From contig CAKUDT010000049.1 in assembly GCA_934645125.1 (NCBI GenBank), forward strand, positions 1 to 8,192: 8,192 nucleotides of DNA, given 5' to 3'. Each line of letters begins with the position of its first letter. Within the stretch, counting starts at the first letter, position 1. A program made the position numbers and the translations under genes. Source of the stretch: an uncultured Eggerthellaceae bacterium (GTDB taxonomy: Bacteria; Actinomycetota; Coriobacteriia; Coriobacteriales; Eggerthellaceae). Shown here piece after piece: positions 5,794 through 8,192 of this stretch. Under the pieces are notes generated by a model that did not search any database, had not been told where the DNA came from, and worked only from the letters and a program-made list of their open reading frames with translations.

Positions 5794-6477
5794 CTAGGCT
5801 TTTGCGCCGTAAATCTTGTAGTACTCGTCAATCGCGGTTTTGATTTCGTCGTTGATGACCACGCGACCGCAGCATTCCTTGTTGTACAGATGCTCGGTGA
5901 CTTCCGCCATATCCACAATAGCAGCAGTGGGGAAGCCGTATTTCTCGGAAACTTCTTCCAGCGCGTACTTCACGCCGCCCTTGCCAACTTCCATGCGGTT
6001 CAAAGATACCATCAGGCCTTTTACTTCAACATCGGCGGCAGCTTTCAAAATGGGATACGTCTCGTCAATGGACTTGCCCGACGTGGTAACGTCTTCCACG
6101 ATAACCACGCGATCACCATCGTGCAAATCGCTGCCCAAAAGCATGCCCGCATCGGCGCCGTGATCTTTCGCTTCCTTACGGTTCGAGCAGTAGCGAACTT
6201 CCTTGCCATACAGTTCGTGCAGACCAATAGCGGTAATGACCGACAGCGGAATGCCCTTGTAAGCAGGTCCGAATACCACGTCGAAGTCCAGGCCGTACGT
6301 CTTCTCGATGGCTTGCGCGTAATAACGCCCCAGCTTCAGAAGCTGTTCGCCTGTTACATAAGCGCCCGCGTTCATGAAAAACGGCGATTTACGTCCGCTT
6401 TTCAGAGTGAAGTCGCCAAACTTCAATACGTCGCTTTGAACCATAAACTCAATGAACTCTTGCTTATACGCGTCCAT
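5794..6477 (-). CDS. pyrE: Orotate phosphoribosyltransferase
   Basis: PyrE joins orotate to PRPP to give orotidine 5'-monophosphate, the fifth step of de novo pyrimidine synthesis. The 227-residue protein has the type I PRTase fold signature VIVEDVTTSGKS (125-136) for PRPP binding, the flexible catalytic loop RKEAKDHG (100-107), the N-terminal GDFTLKSGRKSPFFMNAG (21-38) and FGPAYKGIPL (69-78). The frame is open for another 51 codons upstream, but the ATG at 6477 is the right start: it carries GGAAAGG six bases upstream and gives the family N-terminus, while the upstream extension is not family-like. No other pyrimidine gene is adjacent, so pyrE appears to be its own unit. A possible -10 TACAAT lies at 6514-6519 on this strand, without a clear -35. 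Confidence 0.95.
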   Translation of the reverse strand: MDAYKQEFIEFMVQSDVLKFGDFTLKSGRKSPFFMNAGAYVTGEQLLKLGRYYAQAIEKTYGLDFDVVFGPAYKGIPLSVITAIGLHELYGKEVRYCSNRKEAKDHGADAGMLLGSDLHDGDRVVIVEDVTTSGKSIDETYPILKAAADVEVKGLMVSLNRMEVGKGGVKYALEEVSEKYGFPTAAIVDMAEVTEHLYNKECCGRVVINDEIKTAIDEYYKIYGAKA

Positions 6478-6717
6478 AGGGTACCTTTCCGTTGTTTTTT
6501 CGCATACGTTTCCATTGTAGCGTAGAGCAGCCGCCTTCGCGGGGAAGAGGTTGGTAGATTGCAGCAAGAGCGCGTTGCGATGCCAGGCAAAGGCTGCTGG
6601 GACTTTGGGCAAGCGCTCGCCGGGTGACACCGTGCTGCGCCGTGCCGTGCTGCGCGGCGTCCTTGCGTGCGACTGTGGTGCATTGCGAATGCGCGCTGCT
6701 ACGCGGGCGCAGCAACA
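6478..6717 (-). other. Gap between comF and pyrE with an 11-bp direct repeat
   Basis: These 240 bases hold no supported gene. They contain two exact copies of CCGTGCTGCGC (6630-6640 and 6645-6655, 15-base period), a 5-bp stem GCTGC/GCAGC (6695-6699/6709-6713) just beyond the comF stop that could help end transcription, and the putative pyrE -10 element. Confidence 0.4.
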
Positions 6718-7500
6718 TCAAACAACGCGGGCAAACGTTAGCCCCTCAACATGGGCGGCTCCTTTCTTTTCAAGCGCGTGCGCTGCCGCACGAAGCGTGG
6801 CGCCGGTGGTCATTACGTCATCGATAATTAGTATGCGCTTGGGCAGGCTGAGCGCTTGCTGCGAAAGACGCAGGTTAAACGCGCTATCGATGTTGTTCCA
6901 GCGCTCTTTTTGAGAGAGTTTTCGCTGGTCTTGGGCTTGTGGCCGCTCAAAAGCGAACAGGAATGGTAAATCAGTCGCGCGGGCAATCTTGCGCGCGATT
7001 GCCTCCATATGATCAAAACCGCGTCGCAGGTAGGCGTCGTATGAGTCGGGGATAAACGTTACTGCATCGAAGGACTTCCATTTTTCCGGGGAAAGAGCAT
7101 GCTGCATGGCGTCAACCATGAATGCGGCAAGACGCTGCTCGCCAGCATCTTTGTAGCAGCGGATGATCGAGCCGCTTTCTTCGCTGAACAGCACGGCGCT
7201 CGAGCAAAACAGCGGCTTTTCCGTTTGCCCCCTGCGAGCGCGCGTGAAAGAATTGCATTCGCAGCATTGCCTGAACCCGAACGGCGCACCGCACGTTGCG
7301 CAGGCAAGCCAAGGGTCCCAAAACCGCAAGGCTTGTCTGCAGGTGTCGCAGACCAGAGCGCCGGGCGCATCGCATATCGCGCAGCGGGTGGGCCAGGCAA
7401 GTTCAAGAGCCACGTCTTTGAGCTGCGCGCATGCAAAAGAAATCGAGGCGTGCTTAGGTGCCTTTGGCTTCTTCTGATATGTGCACTCTGTCTGTAACAT
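6718..7500 (-). CDS. comF: ComF-family phosphoribosyltransferase-like protein
   Basis: The ComF/ComFC/GntX family couples an N-terminal cysteine-rich zinc-binding part to a PRTase-like domain; members are needed for DNA uptake in competent bacteria, with an uncertain molecular role. Numbered from the Met at 7500 (260 residues), the cysteines are RCAIC (40, 43), CDTC (51, 54), CATC (67, 70) and QCCEC (79-82). The PRTase part has YLRRGFDHME (157-166), the family's RRGFNQ-like motif, and the PRPP loop IIDDVMTTGAT (225-235). The start is uncertain: Met codons at 7500 and 7509 and a TTG at 7530 are all in frame and none has a good ribosome site. A start farther inside, nearer the first cysteine, is also possible. 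Downstream, 240 bases separate it from pyrE. Confidence 0.88.
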   Translation of the reverse strand: MLQTECTYQKKPKAPKHASISFACAQLKDVALELAWPTRCAICDAPGALVCDTCRQALRFWDPWLACATCGAPFGFRQCCECNSFTRARRGQTEKPLFCSSAVLFSEESGSIIRCYKDAGEQRLAAFMVDAMQHALSPEKWKSFDAVTFIPDSYDAYLRRGFDHMEAIARKIARATDLPFLFAFERPQAQDQRKLSQKERWNNIDSAFNLRLSQQALSLPKRILIIDDVMTTGATLRAAAHALEKKGAAHVEGLTFARVV

Positions 7501-7525
7501 GAAAGGCATCTTAAAAAACGCTGCT

Positions 7526-7575
7526 ATCAAAAAGTCATCAAAACGGACGTTTCCGTTGACAAAAAGCTATCAAAA
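7526..7575. repeat. Three ATCAAAA repeats and a 6-bp hairpin upstream of comF
   Basis: ATCAAAA occurs at 7526-7532, 7537-7543 and 7569-7575; the outer two are part of a longer exact match GCTATCAAAA (7523-7532, 7566-7575). Between them AACGGA (7542-7547) and TCCGTT (7552-7557) form a small hairpin with a 4-base loop. The position in front of comF suggests regulation, but no known binding site is recognised. Confidence 0.4.
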
Positions 7576-7662
7576 CAGAGAGAAATGCTTTCAAAATTCT
7601 TACAAACGTCTTCGCGTGGTTATTTTTTCGTGCAAGGCGCGTAATCTACCTACTAAAGCGCT

Positions 7663-7688
7663 GTTGAAAGATCCGGTTGAAAGATCCG
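7663..7688 (+). repeat. Perfect tandem 13-bp direct repeat
   Basis: GTTGAAAGATCCG is repeated head to tail at 7663-7675 and 7676-7688 without a mismatch. It lies 32 bases upstream of the -35 element assigned to the structured RNA, at about -92 to -67 from the predicted start, a normal place for an activator site. Confidence 0.7.
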
Positions 7689-7719
7689 AGAAGTGATTTG
7701 CGCTTTTATTTAGAGAAAA

Positions 7720-7748
7720 CAGACATCAGTAGGCGTATCTGCTAAACT
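7720..7748 (+). promoter_or_regulatory. Putative promoter of the structured RNA / lipoprotein transcript
   Basis: CAGACA (7720-7725) and TAAACT (7743-7748), four consensus matches each, have 17-base spacing. The predicted start near 7755 coincides with the left edge of the RNA's closing helix (7757), which supports both calls. Confidence 0.45.
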
Positions 7749-7754
7749 TAAACA

Positions 7755-8020
7755 TTGCTTCTTTCGAGTCTGTAGTTGCGGACAACGTTCGTGCGCCAAA
7801 AAAGCGCCGAATGTTTCCAATTCCATGGCAGGCGCGGTCGAAAGGATCCACGTAAGGTGAACTGCATGTTTGCTGAGCATGGCGCGCTCTAGAGGTAAGC
7901 CGTACCGCTCGTTGATAGCAACACACGGTTGCGCGAGCGAGAGGGTAAGGGGTTCACGCTCCGCCCCGGTACGCGAGTGTGGGGGCAAAGACTAGGTCAG
8001 TCGAAAGAAGCGCTTGACTG
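7755..8020 (+). ncRNA. Candidate structured noncoding RNA (~260 nt), possibly raiA-motif-like
   Basis: The region has no supported protein gene but rich, mutually compatible pairing. A perfect 11-bp helix (7757-7767 with 8001-8011) closes it. Inside are GUUG/CAAC with loop CGGA (7775-7786), GUUCG-u-GCGC paired with GCGC-CGAAU (7787-7812), GGUC/GAUC with loop GAAAG (7836-7848), a long-range 7-bp helix CGUACCG/CGGUACG (7901-7907/7967-7973) enclosing CUCG/CGAG (7908-7911/7934-7937) and GCAAC/GUUGC (7918-7922/7928-7932), and a GGGU/GCCC hairpin (7950-7953/7963-7966). The last loop can pair with GUGAAC (7857-7862 with 7952-7957) as a pseudoknot. G-U pairs in several stems would be A-C mismatches on the other strand, favouring plus. 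raiA-motif RNAs are known from Firmicutes and Actinobacteria beside comFC, hence the suggestion. No signature of tmRNA, RNase P RNA or SRP RNA was found. It could instead be a leader of the next gene. Confidence 0.65.
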
Positions 8021-8027
8021 GAATAAC

Positions 8028-8033
8028 AGGAGG
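8028..8033 (+). promoter_or_regulatory. Strong ribosome-binding site deciding a GTG start
   Basis: AGGAGG ends six bases before the GTG at 8040-8042 and fixes the start of the lipoprotein gene. Confidence 0.8.
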
Positions 8034-8039
8034 ATAAGA

Positions 8040-8192
8040 GTGAAAAAGCGTGTTTTGTGCGCAGTGATTGGTTGCGTTCTTGCGTTAGGCATGGCAAGCG
8101 TTCTTTCGGGGTGCGATAACCCCCTGAACAAGGAAACGTATGTGCCCGAAAGCAAAACGGCGTCGGTTTCTACTCCGACCATTGGCGTTAAT
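8040..8192 (+). CDS. Lipoprotein, N-terminal part; probable ABC-transporter solute-binding protein
   Basis: The gene starts at GTG 8040 and runs off the right edge after 51 codons. The product begins MKKRVLCAVIGCVLA, a basic then hydrophobic signal peptide, followed by the lipobox LSGC with Cys25 as the lipid-modified residue, so the mature protein is anchored outside the cytoplasmic membrane. After the cysteine comes a short polar linker (DNPLNKETYVPESK) and then STPTIGVN, which resembles the point where the solute-binding domain begins in amino-acid-type ABC transporter lipoproteins. That substrate class is an inference from a few residues. The lipoprotein assignment itself is well supported. 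No terminator lies between the structured RNA and this gene, so the two may share a transcript. Confidence 0.8.
   Translation, partial: MKKRVLCAVIGCVLALGMASVLSGCDNPLNKETYVPESKTASVSTPTIGVN

Noticed and set aside
6478..6630. 51-codon N-terminal extension of pyrE
   Set aside because: The internal ATG at 6477 has a good ribosome site and the family N-terminus. The extension is unlike PyrE.
7481..7696. Plus-strand open frame of 71 codons overlapping the comF start
   Set aside because: No good ribosome site, no family resemblance, and it overlaps the 5' end of comF.
7710..7988. Minus-strand open frame of 92 codons inside the structured-RNA region
   Set aside because: No recognisable family and a weak start context. 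It lies wholly within the RNA pairing pattern, and a second overlapping minus frame has equal merit, so both are likely chance.
7755..8020. tmRNA, RNase P RNA, SRP RNA or a common riboswitch
   Set aside because: I found no tRNA-like ends or tag frame, no RNase P core such as GAGGAAAGTCC, no SRP GGAAGGAAGCAG motif, and no TPP, cobalamin or glycine riboswitch core.
1..8192. CRISPR array, insertion sequence, tRNA or rRNA
   Set aside because: No regularly spaced repeats, transposase-like protein, terminal repeats, tRNA cloverleaf or rRNA sequence was seen. The only repeats are the short ones listed.

Overview
The window reads as an ordinary chromosomal segment of a Gram-positive, probably anaerobic, gut-type bacterium. 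My best guess is Coriobacteriia (Eggerthellaceae-like): the capsule regulators are split in Gram-positive style (CpsC, CpsD and CpsB as separate proteins), a bile-salt-hydrolase-family enzyme is present, the Shine-Dalgarno sequences are strong, GTG starts occur and GC is moderate. This placement is inference. No mobile element, tRNA, rRNA or CRISPR array was seen.

Layout, left to right. (1) 67-522 (-): the N-terminal half of a flippase-like / LPG-synthase transmembrane protein, ended early by a TGA. (2) 523-855: intergenic region with a promoter for each direction and an inverted repeat at the rightward promoter. (3) 856-3179 (+): a tight three-gene operon made of a Wzz/CpsC-type membrane adaptor, a CpsD-type tyrosine autokinase with seven consecutive tyrosines and an unusual ~104-residue tail, and a short PHP-type tyrosine phosphatase (CpsB). 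Together they form a phosphorylation cycle that normally controls exopolysaccharide assembly, yet no glycosyltransferases sit beside them. (4) 3249-4256 (-): an Ntn-hydrolase of the choloylglycine hydrolase family. (5) 4541-5719 (+): NAD(P)-dependent malic enzyme, preceded by a near-perfect 26-bp palindrome and three GTACAA repeats. (6) 5794-6477 (-): pyrE, orotate phosphoribosyltransferase. It converges on the malic enzyme gene over a perfect 15-bp hairpin. (7) 6718-7500 (-): a ComF-family phosphoribosyltransferase with an N-terminal zinc-finger region. (8) 7501-8039: a long region without a protein gene. (9) 8040-end (+): the start of a lipoprotein gene, probably an ABC-transporter solute-binding protein.

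The most interesting part is 7755-8020. A perfect 11-bp helix joins positions 7757-7767 and 8001-8011, more than 230 bases apart. It encloses a set of nested hairpins, another long-range helix and at least one plausible pseudoknot. A promoter-like pair sits so that transcription would begin at the 5' edge of the closing helix, and several G-U pairs favour the plus strand. I read this as a ~255-265-nt structured noncoding RNA. Its size, its likely phylum and its position beside comF recall the raiA-motif RNA class, but that identity needs a covariance-model search. The RNA runs into the lipoprotein gene with no terminator between them, so it could also act as a leader.
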